Of a stretch of 64,000 nt of DNA, positions 1 through 10,863 are shown in pieces. Positions within the stretch are counted from its first letter, which is position 1, and every line of letters begins with the position of its first letter. Position numbers and translations under genes: made by a program. The notes beneath the pieces were generated by a model that was not told the DNA's origin, ran no database searches, and worked only from the letters and a program-made list of their open reading frames with translations. Source of the stretch: Nocardioides piscis (GTDB lineage Bacteria; Actinomycetota; Actinomycetes; Propionibacteriales; Nocardioidaceae); assembly GCF_011300215.1 (NCBI RefSeq), contig NZ_CP049866.1, forward strand, positions 1-64,000. Direction: 5' to 3'.

Positions 1-867
1 GAGAGCGAGGAAGAGGGTCTCCAGCCCGCCCCCGGCGGGACGGAGGTCGGTCAGCACCAGCTGCTTGTCTGCAGCGACCTGGCCCACCTGCAGCGGAGTG
101 GCCTCCACCCGCAGGCCTCCCCCGGCGGGCGACACGGCGTGCCCGGCAGCGGTGAGTGCCGCGCTGAGGGAGACGTTGTCCGTACCCATGACGTGGGTGC
201 CGCCGGTGGTGTGCCCGTCCAGGAGCTCCTGCTTGGTCCCGCTGGCGACGATCTTCCCGCGTCCGATCAGGATCATCTCGTCGGCGATGAGCTCGACCTC
301 GTTGAGCAGGTGGCTCGACAACAGGACGGTGCCGCCACGGTCGGCGTAGTCCTTCAGCAGTCCGCGCATCCAGCGGATGCCTGCAGGGTCGAGACCGTTG
401 GCGGGCTCGTCGAGGATCAGCACCGAGGGGTCGCCGAGCAGGGCGTTGGCCAGTCCCAGCCGCTGGCGCATCCCGAGGGAGTAGTTGCGGACCCGCCGCT
501 TCGACTCGGGCTGGGACAGGCTGACCAGCTCCAGCATCTCGTCGACCCTGCTGAGCGGCAGGCCCATCAGCCTGGCCGAGAGGACCAGCACCTCGCGTCC
601 GGTCCGGCCGACGTGCTGGGCGGAGGCGTCGAGGAGGACCCCCACATGGCGACCCGGGTTGGGGATGTCGCGGTAGAGGTGTCCACCGATCGTGACCTCG
701 CCGGCGGTGGCGGGCGTCAGGCCGGCCATCACCCGCATCGTCGTGGTCTTCCCCGCGCCGTTGGGTCCGAGGAACCCCGTGATCCGACCGGGCTTGCAGC
801 TGAACGAGACGTCGTCGACGGCGGTGAAGTCGCCATACGTCTTGGTCAGGGAGCTCACGCGGATCAT
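1..867 (-). CDS. ABC transporter ATP-binding protein, 3' end cut by window edge
   Basis: This gene encodes the cytoplasmic ATPase of an ABC exporter of the multidrug/ABC-2 kind; its membrane partner is expected beyond the left edge. The ATG start gives MIRVSSLTKTYG, then Walker A GPNGAGKT at residues 34-41, signature YSLGMRQRL near 130, Walker B VLILDEP and the switch histidine in LLSSH. At least 289 residues are present, longer than the ~220-residue minimal domain, so a C-terminal extension of the drug-resistance or bacitracin type begins here. It diverges from the two-component genes at 979, a common arrangement where the regulator senses the substrate of the pump; that link is inferred. 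The substrate cannot be read from the sequence. Confidence 0.9.
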   Translation of the reverse strand, partial: MIRVSSLTKTYGDFTAVDDVSFSCKPGRITGFLGPNGAGKTTTMRVMAGLTPATAGEVTIGGHLYRDIPNPGRHVGVLLDASAQHVGRTGREVLVLSARLMGLPLSRVDEMLELVSLSQPESKRRVRNYSLGMRQRLGLANALLGDPSVLILDEPANGLDPAGIRWMRGLLKDYADRGGTVLLSSHLLNEVELIADEMILIGRGKIVASGTKQELLDGHTTGGTHVMGTDNVSLSAALTAAGHAVSPAGGGLRVEATPLQVGQVAADKQLVLTDLRPAGGGLETLFLAL

Positions 868-978
868 GTCGCCCACCCTGCCGGTCGGGCGCGAGCAGCA
901 CATCGGTCGTGGGGCTGAACCTGGGGCACTACCTGGGTAGGGGGTACAGCGGCCGCTCGCGCGCCTAACCTTGCGCTC

Positions 979-2156
979 ATGGCAGGCCACCCCGATCGTC
1001 CGACTGCTGCCGAGATCCGTCCCGAGCTGACGGTCGCAGGGCAGGTATGGCGACTGGTCGCCTGCCTGGTCATCTCGATGCTCGCCTGGTCCCAGGCGCT
1101 CGAGCGGGAGTGGACCGACCACCGCGGCATCTTCTGGGGCGAGGTCGTGCTGGGCCTGGGTGCCTTCGTCCTGGTGGTCTTCCGTCGCCGGGCGCCGGTG
1201 ACGATCGCCGCGATCCTGGCCCTCATGAGTGCGTTCTCCGGCCTGGCTGCCGGACCGGCGACCCTGGGCGCCGTCTCGATGGCCACGGCCCGGCGTCCCT
1301 GGCCGATCATCGGCATCGGGCTCCTCAACTTCTGCTGCGCGATGACCTACACGCTCTATGCCCCGTTCGTGCTGAGGGAGCCCATCTGGATCTCCGTCTC
1401 GATCAACGTGGTCGTCAACAGCGCGATGATGGGCTGGGGGATGTATCTCGGGTCGCGTCGCGAGCTGCTGTGGACGCTGAGACAGCGAGCTGTCCGCGCC
1501 GAGAGCGAGCAGGAGCTCCGGGTCGCTCGGGGCCGCAGCCAGGAGCGCGAGCGGATCGCCCGCGAGATGCACGACGTGCTCGCCCACCGCATCACCCAGG
1601 TGTCGATGCAGGCGGGCGCCCTCGCGTTCCGGGAGGACCTGACCGTCGGCCAGCTCCGCGACGGCCTCGAGGGGATCCAGGGCAAGGCCAACGAGGCCAT
1701 CCACGAGCTGCGCGGAGTCCTCGGGGTGCTGCGGGACGAGACCACCGGGGCGCTGGTCGAGGCCCCCAGCCGACCTTCGACGACGTGGCCGCGCTGGTGG
1801 AGGACGCCCGCGCCCACGGCGTGAACGTCGAGTTCACCGACTCCGTGGACCGGTCCGCGGAACCCTTGGCCGGCGCCGTCGGACGGGCCGTCTATCGGAT
1901 CGTGCAGGAGGGCCTGACCAACGCCACCAAGCATGCGCCCGGCGCCCTCGTCAGCGTGGAGCTCAGCGGCGCGCCCGGATCGGGAGTCACGGTCGTGGTC
2001 CGCAACCGGCTCGGATTCCCGCCCGAGGCGGCCGCGGGTGCCGGGCTGGGCCTCGTCGGACTGGCCGAGCGGGCCGAGCTCCGCGGCGGCACCCTCACCC
2101 ACGGCCGGGAGGGGCCGATGTTCGTGCTCCGGGCCTCGATACCGTGGGCCGCATGA
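979..2156 (+). CDS. Sensor histidine kinase (NarL/DesK type), one-base frameshift
   Basis: This is a membrane histidine kinase that autophosphorylates and passes phosphate to the regulator that follows. Several hydrophobic segments lie in residues 25-155, the dimerisation box REMHDVLAHR carries the phospho-acceptor His198, and the ATPase part appears as NATKHAPG and AGLGLVGLAERA. The reading frame breaks at a CCCCC run (1763-1767): GALVEAP ends one frame and QPTFDDVAALVEDAR continues in the next. One additional C restores a single protein of about 392 residues. A sequencing error is likelier than a mutation because the same kind of lesion recurs along the contig. Its stop overlaps the next ATG (ATGA), so the pair is translationally coupled. 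Confidence 0.85.
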
Positions 2157-2826
2157 CCGGTCCCGCCCACAGCTCGCCGATCCGCGTGCTGGTCGTGGAC
2201 GACGACTCACTCGTCCGCTCGGCGCTGACCCTGATGCTCGGGGGTTGTCCGACGTGGTCCTGGTGGGCGAGGCCGCCGACGGCGCCGCCGGCGTCGCCGC
2301 CGCCGAGCGCGAGCGCCCGGACGTGGTGCTGATGGACATCCGGATGCCCGTGATGAACGGGCTCGACGCGACCAGGGCGCTGGTCCAGCTGCCCGACCCC
2401 CCGTCGGTGATCGTGCTGACCACGTTCGACGCGGACGAGCACGTGGTGGCCGCGGTCGCCGCCGGAGCGGATGGCTTCCTGCTCAAGGACACTCCGCCGG
2501 CCGACATCGTCGGCGCCATCCGCCGCGTCGCGGAGGGCGAGGCGATGCTCTCACCGTCGGCGACCCGTACCCTGCTGCGGCAGCTTCGTCTCGCCCGCCC
2601 GGGCGACAGGCTCGACCTGGCGACCGAGCGGCTGTCGGCGCTGACCGCGCGCGAGCGCGAGGTGGCTGTGTGCGTCGCTCGTGGCCTGAGCAACGCCGAG
2701 ATCGCGGGCGACCTCCACCTCTCGGTCCCGACCGTGAAGGCACACGTGTCCAGGCTCTTCCACAAGCTGCAGTCGACCAACCGCGTGCAGATCGCGATGG
2801 TCGTCCACGACGCCGGCCTGGTCTGA
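2153..2826 (+). CDS. LuxR-family response regulator, one-base frameshift
   Basis: This is the partner regulator of the upstream kinase. The receiver domain starts IRVLVVDDDSLVRSAL with the acidic pocket, and the phospho-acceptor Asp lies in VVLMDIRMP. The C-terminal LuxR helix-turn-helix reads LTAREREVAVCVARGLS then NAEIAGDLHLSVPTVKAHVS. The frame changes in a GGGGG run at 2240-2244: the first frame gives LMLGG and the second resumes at LSDVVLVGEAADG. One additional G rejoins them into about 224 residues, normal for the NarL/DesR type. Targets are unknown; the divergent ABC transporter genes are the natural guess. Confidence 0.87.
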
Positions 2827-2837
2827 GGCGGCGGGCG

Positions 2838-3608
2838 TCAGAGGTCGATGACCATCCCCGCGGTCGCGAGGTCCAGGGGGCCCTGCCACGTCGTCCGCGC
2901 CTCCGCGAGCGCGACCTGCGCGTCGTGCCAGGGCGGGACATGGGTCAGGACGAGCCGTCCGACCCCCGCAGTGGTGGCGGTGCTCCCGCACTCGGAGCCC
3001 GTGAGGTGCAGGTCGGGCGGGTTGTCGTCGGCATCGCGGAAGGATGCCTCGCAGAGCAGCACGTCGGCGCCGGTGGCGAGCTCGGTGAGCGCCGGGCACG
3101 CGGCCGTGTCGCCGCTGTAGACCAGCGTGCGACCACCCACGGTCACCTTGAGCGCGTAGGCCTCCACCGGGTGGGCGACCGGCACCGTCTCGACCAGGAA
3201 CGGCCCGACCTCGACCGGCTCGCCATGGGTGCGGAAGTCGAACTCCTCGCTCATCCCCGGGTCCACCGGCAGGTCATAGGCACGCGCCATCCGACCGGCG
3301 GTGTCACTTGGCCCCCACACCGGGATCCGGGGCTGGGCCCCGGTCGGGTGATACTTCCGCATCACGTAGTAGCCGCAAAGGTCGAGGCAGTGATCGGCGT
3401 GCAGGTGGCTGAGGAAGACAGCGTCGATCGTCAGCGGATCGACGTAATGATGGAGCTGGCCCAGGGCCCCGTTGCCGAGGTCGAGGAGGATGCGGGTCGT
3501 GCGGCCCGCGTGCTCGGCCTCGAGGAGATAGCAGCTCGCGGGTGAGTCGGGTCCGGGATAGGAGCCCGAGCAGCCGACCACCGTCAGGCGCGCGGTCATC
3601 CCTGCCAC
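2838..3608 (-). CDS. Metallo-beta-lactamase-fold hydrolase, Rv1339-like
   Basis: This is a soluble binuclear-metal hydrolase of about 256 residues. The metal motif HLHADH is at residues 68-73, with further ligands in VAHPVEAY, YSGDTA and LTHVPP, as in the RNase Z/phosphodiesterase branch of the fold. The gene follows murI by one base, the same order as Mycobacterium tuberculosis murI-Rv1339; Rv1339 is known as an atypical cyclic-AMP phosphodiesterase. cAMP hydrolysis is therefore the best functional guess by family and synteny, but the sequence alone does not prove the substrate. Start alternatives are ATG at 3608 or the ATG three codons inside it. Confidence 0.88.
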   Translation of the reverse strand: MAGMTARLTVVGCSGSYPGPDSPASCYLLEAEHAGRTTRILLDLGNGALGQLHHYVDPLTIDAVFLSHLHADHCLDLCGYYVMRKYHPTGAQPRIPVWGPSDTAGRMARAYDLPVDPGMSEEFDFRTHGEPVEVGPFLVETVPVAHPVEAYALKVTVGGRTLVYSGDTAACPALTELATGADVLLCEASFRDADDNPPDLHLTGSECGSTATTAGVGRLVLTHVPPWHDAQVALAEARTTWQGPLDLATAGMVIDL

Positions 3609-3609
3609 C

Positions 3610-4422
3610 TCACGAGAGGCCCCCGGCGAACTGGGAGGCGCCGAGGAGCTCGGAGCCGAGGAAACGACGGCCGATGGTCGCGAACTCGTCCGGGCTGCCC
3701 GTCGTGGCGAAGGAGTAGTCAGGGGTGCCGCTCTCGCGCATCAGGTCGGTGCGGACCAGCATCTTGTAGACGTCCTTGGCGCACTCCTCGGCCGAGCTGA
3801 CCAGGGTGACCCCGTCTCCCATCACCAGTGAGATCACGCCCGTGAGGAGGGGGTAGTGGGTGCAGCCCAGGACAAGGGTGTCGACGCCCGCGTCGACCAG
3901 GGGCTGGAGGTATTCGTGGGCGACGCCGATGAGCTCGCTGCCACCGGTGACGCCCTGCTCGACGAAGTCGACGAAGCGGGGGCACGCCCGCGTCAGCAGC
4001 TCGACCTGGGGGGCGGCCGCGAAGGCGTCGTCATAGGCCATCGACTCGGCGGTGGCGCGCGTGCAGATCACCCCGATCCGGTCGTTGCGCGAGGCGGCGA
4101 CCGCGCGGCGGGTGGCGGGCAGGATCACCTCGATGACCGGGACGTCATAGCGCTCGCGGGCGTCGCGGAGCATGGCCGCACTCGCCGAGTTGCACGCGAT
4201 GACGAGGGCCTTGACGCCTTCGGCATAGAGGTGGTCGAGGCACTCCAGCGCATACTCGCGGACCTCGCTGATCGGCTTGGCGCCGTACGGCGCGCGCGCG
4301 GTGTCGCCGACATAGCGGATCGACTCGTGGGGCAGCTGGTCGATGACCGACCGTGCGACCGTCAGTCCGCCGAAGCCGGAGTCGAAGATGCCGATCGGCG
4401 CTTCGCGGGACGAGGTGGGCAC
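3610..4422 (-). CDS. murI: Glutamate racemase
   Basis: MurI converts L-glutamate to D-glutamate for peptidoglycan in the cytoplasm. The protein of 270 residues begins [19 protein letters not shown]. The two catalytic cysteines are seen in ACNSAS (Cys77) and GCTHYPL (Cys187), each in its standard context, and the N-terminal substrate motif is [10 protein letters not shown]. Length and motifs are those of a normal actinobacterial enzyme. It sits between the cysM-cysO-mec group and the metallo-hydrolase gene, as in mycobacteria, although two other genes are inserted upstream here. It probably shares a transcript with the hydrolase. Confidence 0.96.
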   Translation of the reverse strand: MPTSSREAPIGIFDSGFGGLTVARSVIDQLPHESIRYVGDTARAPYGAKPISEVREYALECLDHLYAEGVKALVIACNSASAAMLRDARERYDVPVIEVILPATRRAVAASRNDRIGVICTRATAESMAYDDAFAAAPQVELLTRACPRFVDFVEQGVTGGSELIGVAHEYLQPLVDAGVDTLVLGCTHYPLLTGVISLVMGDGVTLVSSAEECAKDVYKMLVRTDLMRESGTPDYSFATTGSPDEFATIGRRFLGSELLGASQFAGGLS

Positions 4423-4520
4423 CCGGCAAGGCTAGGCGCTCGAGCCCGCGCAGGCACGCCGCTGAGGGGTATGTCCCATCACACCCGGAGCCGACCCGGG
4501 CGTCGCCTACCCTTGCGACC

Positions 4521-5560
4521 ATGTCTCGCCGCCTGCCCGTCCTGCTCGTCGCCGCCGCGCTCCTCGTCCCCGCGGGGGCTGCTGCCGGCCCCGCGACCCC
4601 GGACAACGGCGCGGCCGGTCGGGTGCTCTACACGCAGGGGCCGGTGGACACGGTCGTGGCCATCTCGATCGACGGGCTGAACCCGAGGGCGATCACCAAG
4701 CTCGGCAAGCGGGGCGCCCCCGCGCTGCACAAGCTGATCCGCACCGGCGCGACGACCCTCAACGCGCGGACCGCGCTCGAGCTGACCGACACCCTGCCCA
4801 ACCACACCGGGATGGTCACCGGCCGTCGGATCGAAGCGGCGGCCAGCGGCCACGGGGTGACCTGGAACGACGACCGCCGCAGGCCCCGACGGTCCAGTCG
4901 GCGGCCGGGCACGACGTCGCGTCGGTGTTCAACGTCGTCCATGACGCCGGCGGCAGCACCGCCGTCTTCGCCAGCAAGACGAAGTTCTCGCTGTGGGACC
5001 GGTCCTGGCCGGAGGCGATCGACACCGACGTGATCGTGGAGGACAACCGCGCCCTGGTCGGCAGGTTCGTGAGCGACCTGGGACAGACCCGCAGCTTCCG
5101 GATGCTGCACCTCTCCGCACCGGACCGCGCCGGACACGACCACGGCTTCATGGGCCGGGCCTATCTGCGCACGGTCAGGTCGACGGATCGCCTCCTCGCA
5201 CGGGTGATGCGCGCGATCTCGGCGTCGCCGACCATGGCGGGGCACACGGCCGTCGTCCTCACCTCCGACCACGGCGGCCGCGGCGCCAACCACCGCGCAC
5301 CCAACCGCCCGGCCAACTACACGGTCCCCTTCATGGTCTGGGGTCCGGGCGTCGAGCGCGGCGCCGACCTCTACTCGATCAACCCGACCTACGCCAACCC
5401 CCGACGCACGCAGACGACGTATGCCGACGCGCCGATCCGCAACGCGGCCGTCGCCAACCTCGCGCTCGACCTGCTCGAGCTGCCCGCTGTGCCCGGCAGC
5501 GAGCACAACACCGAACAGGACCTCGAGGTCAGCGCTCCGCCGGTGTCGGCCAGGGGTTGA
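4521..5560 (+). CDS. Secreted alkaline-phosphatase-fold phosphodiesterase, frameshifted
   Basis: A signal peptide (MSRRLPVLLVAAALL, then AGAAAG) leads into an alkaline phosphatase or nucleotide-pyrophosphatase domain. Metal and nucleophile regions are visible as ISIDGLNP, TLPNHTGMVTGRR, DRAGHDHGFMG and SDHGGRGANH. The frame shifts by one base near 4880-4888: the first frame ends in VTWNDDRR and the second continues APTVQSAAGHDVASVFNVV, so one base is missing. The corrected product is about 346 residues and acts outside the cytoplasm on phosphate esters. The gene is convergent with the DUF3152 gene and overlaps its 3' end by 32 bases. It interrupts the otherwise minus-strand murI-cysM block. 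Confidence 0.82.
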
Positions 5561-6353
5561 ACCGGCAGCCGTCGAGTCCTTTGGACTGCTGCATCATCAC
5601 CGGCGCCGGCTGACCGGGACCCGTGCACCCGCGGTGGCCGTGGCCGAGCCAGTGTCCGGTCTCGTGGTTGACCACGAGGTGGCGATAGTCACGCAGCCCT
5701 GCGCGGGCCTGGTTCCACGCCGGTGACGCGAACTTCCACCGGTCCTGGTTGATGACGACGAAGCGGCCGACCCGGCAGGACCAGAAGGTCGAGCACTCGG
5801 CCCCGAAGCTCGGCAGGCTCGAGGCCTCGGCCAGCACCAGGGTGAAGTCGCCGCCACGCGCGACTCGTCGGAACGCGATCCCGCCTGCCCGCCAGCCGCG
5901 CGCATCGGCATACGTCTCCTGCGCCTGGCGCCTGAACGTCGCCACGCTGGTGGTGATCCGGCCACGGGTGGCGATCGAGTAGGTGACACGGCGTCGCACC
6001 GGCGTGCCGTGGGCGATCCGGGACGTCGGCCGGGACACGGCGCTCGTCCAGCGGTGCCCGGCGGAGCGGGCGCGGACCTCGACGGTGATCCTGGCGCCGA
6101 CGTCGAGGGCGGTCAGGCGGTGCCGGCGGTCCGCGGCGTGTGGGATCGGCTCACCGTCACGCAGCCAGCGATAGCGGGTCTCGGTGCGCTGCGGGGTCCA
6201 GCGGCCGGGGTGGGCGCGCAGGAACCGACCCTCCCTGGGCGTGCCGTCGACCGCCGGCGCGACCGTGTTGGTCAGCGGCGGCAGGTCGGAGCTCGCACGG
6301 GCGGGTGCGGGAACCAGGACGAGCAGGAGGGCAAGCAGGAGGGCGCGAGGCAC
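5529..6353 (-). CDS. Secreted DUF3152 putative zinc metalloprotease
   Basis: The GTG start at 6353, eleven bases after the cysM stop, places a signal peptide (VPRALLLALLLVLV...ARA) at the N-terminus. The C-terminal half is a DUF3152 domain with the zincin-like motif VNHETGHWLGHGH, in which His, Glu, His and a downstream His could bind zinc, and cysteine-bearing segments ECSTFWSC and GHRGC. The middle part (AVDGTPREGRFL...RYRWLRDGE) resembles an Ig-like or DUF-type repeat. Secreted peptidase activity is inferred from the motif; no substrate is known. It probably forms the last gene of the cysM transcript. Confidence 0.85.
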   Translation of the reverse strand: MPRALLLALLLVLVPAPARASSDLPPLTNTVAPAVDGTPREGRFLRAHPGRWTPQRTETRYRWLRDGEPIPHAADRRHRLTALDVGARITVEVRARSAGHRWTSAVSRPTSRIAHGTPVRRRVTYSIATRGRITTSVATFRRQAQETYADARGWRAGGIAFRRVARGGDFTLVLAEASSLPSFGAECSTFWSCRVGRFVVINQDRWKFASPAWNQARAGLRDYRHLVVNHETGHWLGHGHRGCTGPGQPAPVMMQQSKGLDGCRFNPWPTPAER

Positions 6354-6363
6354 GCCCCTCAGA

Positions 6364-7595
<1,232 letters not shown>

Positions 7596-7626
7596 CAGCG
7601 GGTGCTCACTTTCTTGGACGACTCGT

Positions 7627-8046
7627 TCATGGGGTGATCGTGACGTCTTCCTCGGTCACTTCTCCGTCGATGATTCTGTAGGACCTGAACTCCACCGGGC
7701 CCTCGTTATTCCCGTGCTCGCGCGTGCTGACCAGCACGTAGTGCGCTCCAGGCTCGCTCGCCAGCCCGATGTCGGTGCGGCTGGGATAGGCCTCGGTCGC
7801 GGTGTGTGAGTGATAGATCACCACCGGTTCCTCGTCGCGCTCGTCCATCTCCTTGTAGAGCTGGAACAGGTCGGTGGAGTCGAACTCGTAGAACGTCGGC
7901 GACCCGGCGGCGTTGACCATCTCGACGAACCGCTCGGGGCGGTCGCTGCCCTCGGGCCCGGCCACGATCCCGCACGCCTCGTCGGGATGGTCGCGCTTGG
8001 CGTGGGCGACGATCGCGTCGTAGGTCGATTGGTCGATGGTCAGCAC
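7627..8046 (-). CDS. mec: Mec, Zn-dependent JAMM (M67) hydrolase releasing cysteine from CysO
   Basis: Mec cleaves the CysO-cysteine adduct, freeing cysteine and regenerating the carrier. The JAMM motif is clear: a Glu upstream in DEACGIVAG, then YHSHTATEAYPSRTD containing the His-X-His and Ser-X-X-Asp ligands. The chosen start is the GTG at 8046 (VLTIDQSTYDAIV), about 139 residues, matching the family. It lies 31 bases upstream of cysO, so mec, cysO and cysM form one operon. The next gene upstream (DUF429) ends 45 bases away and may be in the same transcript. Confidence 0.93.
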   Translation of the reverse strand: MLTIDQSTYDAIVAHAKRDHPDEACGIVAGPEGSDRPERFVEMVNAAGSPTFYEFDSTDLFQLYKEMDERDEEPVVIYHSHTATEAYPSRTDIGLASEPGAHYVLVSTREHGNNEGPVEFRSYRIIDGEVTEEDVTITP

Positions 8047-8090
8047 GGCGTCAAGGGTAGGCGGCGCGTCCTGCAGCGCCGCATCGTGTC

Positions 8091-8930
8091 TCACACGCGG
8101 ATGGCGGCGGGGACCTGGTCGCTGAAGACCTCCGGGTCCGAGGGGTATGACTCCGAGACACCCATGTCGTGCCTCGCAGCGGTCCAGGCGGCTGCGGCGG
8201 CGTCGAGCAGGTCGTCCTCGGCGAAGCCTCCCCCGGTGAACCAGCCCGGGACGGCGAGCCCGTGGGCGAGCAGCACCTCCCGGCGGGCGCGCGCCCCCTC
8301 CTCGGTCCGCTTGGGCGCCAGCAGCGGCGCTCCGGCCATCCGCGCGAAGCTGAGCTCCGGGTGCACCTCGATCACGTCGGCGCCGGGGCCGCCGCGGATC
8401 CACGTGTCGACGTCGAGGATCTTGGCCGCCAGGGCATAGGCCTGGGCGCTCACGCTCGAGGCGCCGCCGGTGGCTGCCAGGTTGGCCGCCCTGGCTTCTT
8501 CGTAGGTCGCCGCCTCCAACGCCGAGCGGGTCGGCGTCGAGAAGACGGAGGACGCCTTGCCGCGAAGCTGTCGTCGCGCCTCGACGTCGGCGCGCCGGGT
8601 GCCGCGGTCAGGCAGCCCGATCGGGATGTCGATGGCCACCACGGCCGGCTCGGCGTTCTCGCGGACCAGCTGGAGCAGCCCAAAGATCGTGGGAGCGACG
8701 TGGACCGTGGGGCGCCCGTCGGGGCCGAGGAGCAGGCCGACCCAGCCCAGCGCACACGCATCCACGCCGAGCACCGGGCGGTCCGGGCGCAGCGGTTCTG
8801 GTCCCGGCGGCGGCGCAGTCAGCCCGGCCAGGGCCGACGCGAGCGCCTCGCGGGTGGCGTCGTCGCCATACGCCTCACGGCCTCGGCCGACCAGGCTGGT
8901 GAGCTCACGGCGCCAGTCGTCGGCCGTCAT
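8091..8930 (-). CDS. DUF429 family protein (RNase H-like fold)
   Basis: This cytoplasmic protein of 279 residues belongs to DUF429. The hallmark core appears as VLGVDACALGWVG, AIDIPIGLPDRG and VIEVHPELSFARMAG, in which the acidic residues resemble an RNase H-like active site; the terminal part is EDDLLDAAAAAWTAARH. Its activity is not established. The ATG overlaps the NUDIX gene stop (ATGA at 8927-8930), and the order clpS, DUF2017, NUDIX, DUF429, mec suggests cotranscription. The first 40 residues (EAYGDDATREALASALAG) are an additional helical region with no assigned role. Confidence 0.85.
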   Translation of the reverse strand: MTADDWRRELTSLVGRGREAYGDDATREALASALAGLTAPPPGPEPLRPDRPVLGVDACALGWVGLLLGPDGRPTVHVAPTIFGLLQLVRENAEPAVVAIDIPIGLPDRGTRRADVEARRQLRGKASSVFSTPTRSALEAATYEEARAANLAATGGASSVSAQAYALAAKILDVDTWIRGGPGADVIEVHPELSFARMAGAPLLAPKRTEEGARARREVLLAHGLAVPGWFTGGGFAEDDLLDAAAAAWTAARHDMGVSESYPSDPEVFSDQVPAAIRV

Positions 8931-9403
8931 CGGCTGACGAAGCGGGCTTCCCGCTCACCAGACAGCGCCGCATCCATCCGGCGGAGCATGTGCGGGGTCA
9001 TCGGCGGCAGGGAGTCGACCGGCCACCAGCGCACGTCGGTCGACTCGTCGTCGGCGACGTGGGCCTCGCCGCTGAGCCAGGTGCAGGCGAAGGTCAGGTC
9101 GAGATAGGCAGCGCGGTCACCGTTGTCATAGACCAGCTCGGGCAAGACCTCGGTCGAGGCGAGACGGTCGACGCTGATCTCGACGCCCGCCTCCTCCATC
9201 GCCTCGCGGGCCGCCGCGACGGCCGGCTCCTCACCGGGGTCGACGATCCCGGTGACGGGCGTCCAGGCACCGTTGTCGCTGCGCTTGACGAGGAGCACCC
9301 GGCCGTCGGCGCGGGTGATGACGGCCGTGATGCCCGGCAGCCACAACGGGTGGTGACCGATCAGCTCACGGATCTCGACGATGAAGTCAGGGATGGGGCT
9401 CAT
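8927..9403 (-). CDS. NUDIX hydrolase
   Basis: This is a NUDIX-family pyrophosphohydrolase of 158 residues. The NUDIX box is present as GIVDPGEEPAVAAAREAMEE followed by AGVEI, holding the metal-binding REAMEEAG signature. The ATG at 9403 was chosen because it overlaps the stop of the preceding gene (ATGA) and is followed by MSPIPDFIVEIRELIG, a typical start for this subfamily. The substrate, which could be a nucleoside diphosphate derivative or ADP-ribose-like compound, cannot be read from the sequence. It is coupled on both sides by four-base overlaps. Confidence 0.93.
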   Translation of the reverse strand: MSPIPDFIVEIRELIGHHPLWLPGITAVITRADGRVLLVKRSDNGAWTPVTGIVDPGEEPAVAAAREAMEEAGVEISVDRLASTEVLPELVYDNGDRAAYLDLTFACTWLSGEAHVADDESTDVRWWPVDSLPPMTPHMLRRMDAALSGEREARFVSR

Positions 9404-9983
9404 GAGGTCAGCGCCTCCACGAGGGTCTCCTGCAGGAAGCCGACCCACTCATAGATGTCGTGGGCCTGGGCGCGTGGGTCGTCGTCGGGCAGGGCGTGCC
9501 AGGTCAGCTCGTCGCCCTCCTCCACGCCGAGACGGGTCGCGAGCGCGAGTCGGATGTCGGTGAAGGACCTCATCCAGGTCTCGGCCGTGGCCTCGTCGAG
9601 CTCGACGTCGATCATCAGGCCGTCCTCGGTCAGCTCAGGAGGCAGGCCGGCGTCCTCGAGCCCGTCGATGATCGCGCAGGCCGCAGCGGCCTTGCCGTCG
9701 CGCAGCCGGCCCTCGGTGAAGCGCCGGAACTCCGACGCAGCCTCTGGGTCCTCGGGATAGGCCGTCGGGAACAGCCGCTGCAGCACCGGGTCCTCGGGCT
9801 CGGTCGTCGGCCCGGAGAAGTCCATCAGGGCCTCGAACGGGTCGCGCGCATCGTCGGGCACTGCCGCCTCGTTGCGCAGCAGCTCCACCACCTGGGAGGC
9901 GAGCGAGCGGAGCAGCTCGGCCTCGAACCCGGTGAAGTTGGCGATGATCAGGCGGCTGGTGCGGTGACGAGCGAAGGCCCCAC
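9400..9983 (-). CDS. DUF2017 protein downstream of clpS, probable one-base frameshift near start
   Basis: DUF2017 proteins follow clpS in actinobacteria (Rv1332 in M. tuberculosis) and have no assigned function. The clear part reads VVELLRNEAAVPDDARDPFEALMDF... to LQETLVEALTS. In-frame coding sense continues upstream (AFARHRTSRLIIANFTGFEAELL) without a start codon, then meets a stop. A GTG at 9983, one base after the clpS stop, is in another frame; one additional G in the run complementary to 9978-9981 would join it (VGAFARHRTS...). I therefore extend the gene to 9983 with a suspected missing base. If that is wrong, the start is the GTG near 9891 and the protein is truncated. Confidence 0.75.
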
Positions 9984-9984
9984 C

Positions 9985-10299
9985 TCAGGTCGCCTTGTCC
10001 ATCGTGGCCCACAGGCCGTATTCGTGCATCGCCTGCACGTCGCGCTCCATCTCCTCGCGGCTGCCCGTGGAGACAGCAGACCGACCGTCGTTGTGAACCT
10101 CGAGCATGAGCTTGTTGGCCTTCGCCTCGTCGTAGCCGAAGTATTTCTGGAAGACGTAGGAGACGTAGGACATCAGGTTGACCGGGTCGTTCCACACGAT
10201 CGTCACCCAGGGCTTGGCAAGGAAGGTGATCTCGTCGGGAGCGAGCGTCGGATCGGCCTCGACGGGGCTTGCAGCGGACACGGTCTCATCGTGACACAC
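9985..10299 (-). CDS. clpS: ClpS adaptor of the ClpCP/ClpAP protease
   Basis: ClpS delivers N-degron substrates to the Clp protease. The conserved core is [19 protein letters not shown], the binding-pocket region, followed by [18 protein letters not shown] and [18 protein letters not shown]. The product is about 104 residues with the GTG at 10299, or 98 with the GTG at 10281 ([11 protein letters not shown]); I cannot decide between them. The gene heads the minus-strand cluster ending at cysM. The family and the Asp-Pro-Val-Asn motif make the identity secure. Confidence 0.95.
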   Translation of the reverse strand: MCHDETVSAASPVEADPTLAPDEITFLAKPWVTIVWNDPVNLMSYVSYVFQKYFGYDEAKANKLMLEVHNDGRSAVSTGSREEMERDVQAMHEYGLWATMDKAT

Positions 10300-10328
10300 G
10301 CTTCAGGAGCAGCGGCCGGCTCGCTGTG

Positions 10329-10856
10329 TCAGCACCACTTCTTCACCAGCGTCGAGATCACGGTGTAGTTGCGGTTGGTGGCCACGCCGAGCAGCTTCTC
10401 GACGCGCAGCGGGTCGACGCCGCCCTGCTCATAGCTCGGTCCGAGCAGCAGGTGGCAGGCACGGTTGCGCACGACCGCGCGATGCTCGTCGGTGGAGAGG
10501 GCCTCGATCGCGGCCGCGTCACGCGGATCTTCCTTCAGCAGCAGGACGTAGTGACGGGCGAGCTCACGCTCGGCGTGCAGCTCCTCGGCGTCATCCCCGA
10601 CCGCGGCCAGCTCGCTCTGGCTGAAGGCGATGGTGGGCACCTCGAACCCGGCCGCCTGCGAGAACGCCTCCTCCAACCGCGTCTCGACCTTGGCCCTCGA
10701 CCGCAGCGTCGAGGTCACCCTGACGTTCCCGGTGTTGATGTAGGTCTCCACGTCGCTGAAGCCAGCGGCCTCGCACGCCGCCTTGATCGCGTCCTTGGGA
10801 AACTTGCGCTTCGCCCCGAGGTTGATCGCCCGGAGGAACGCCACGTGGGTGGTCAT
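10329..10856 (-). CDS. DUF1697 family protein
   Basis: A 175-residue DUF1697 protein starting MTTHVAFLRAINLGAKRK. The family motifs are FLRAINLG at the start, ETYINTGNVRVTS near residue 45 and the C-terminal ATNRNYTVISTLVKK. Its function is unknown; members are small soluble proteins common in actinobacteria. It lies seven bases after the stop of lysG. As the sequence stands, lysG's shifted frame reads straight into this gene without a stop; I treat that fusion as an artefact of the missing base described under lysG. Confidence 0.88.
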   Translation of the reverse strand: MTTHVAFLRAINLGAKRKFPKDAIKAACEAAGFSDVETYINTGNVRVTSTLRSRAKVETRLEEAFSQAAGFEVPTIAFSQSELAAVGDDAEELHAERELARHYVLLLKEDPRDAAAIEALSTDEHRAVVRNRACHLLLGPSYEQGGVDPLRVEKLLGVATNRNYTVISTLVKKWC

Positions 10857-10863
10857 GGGCACA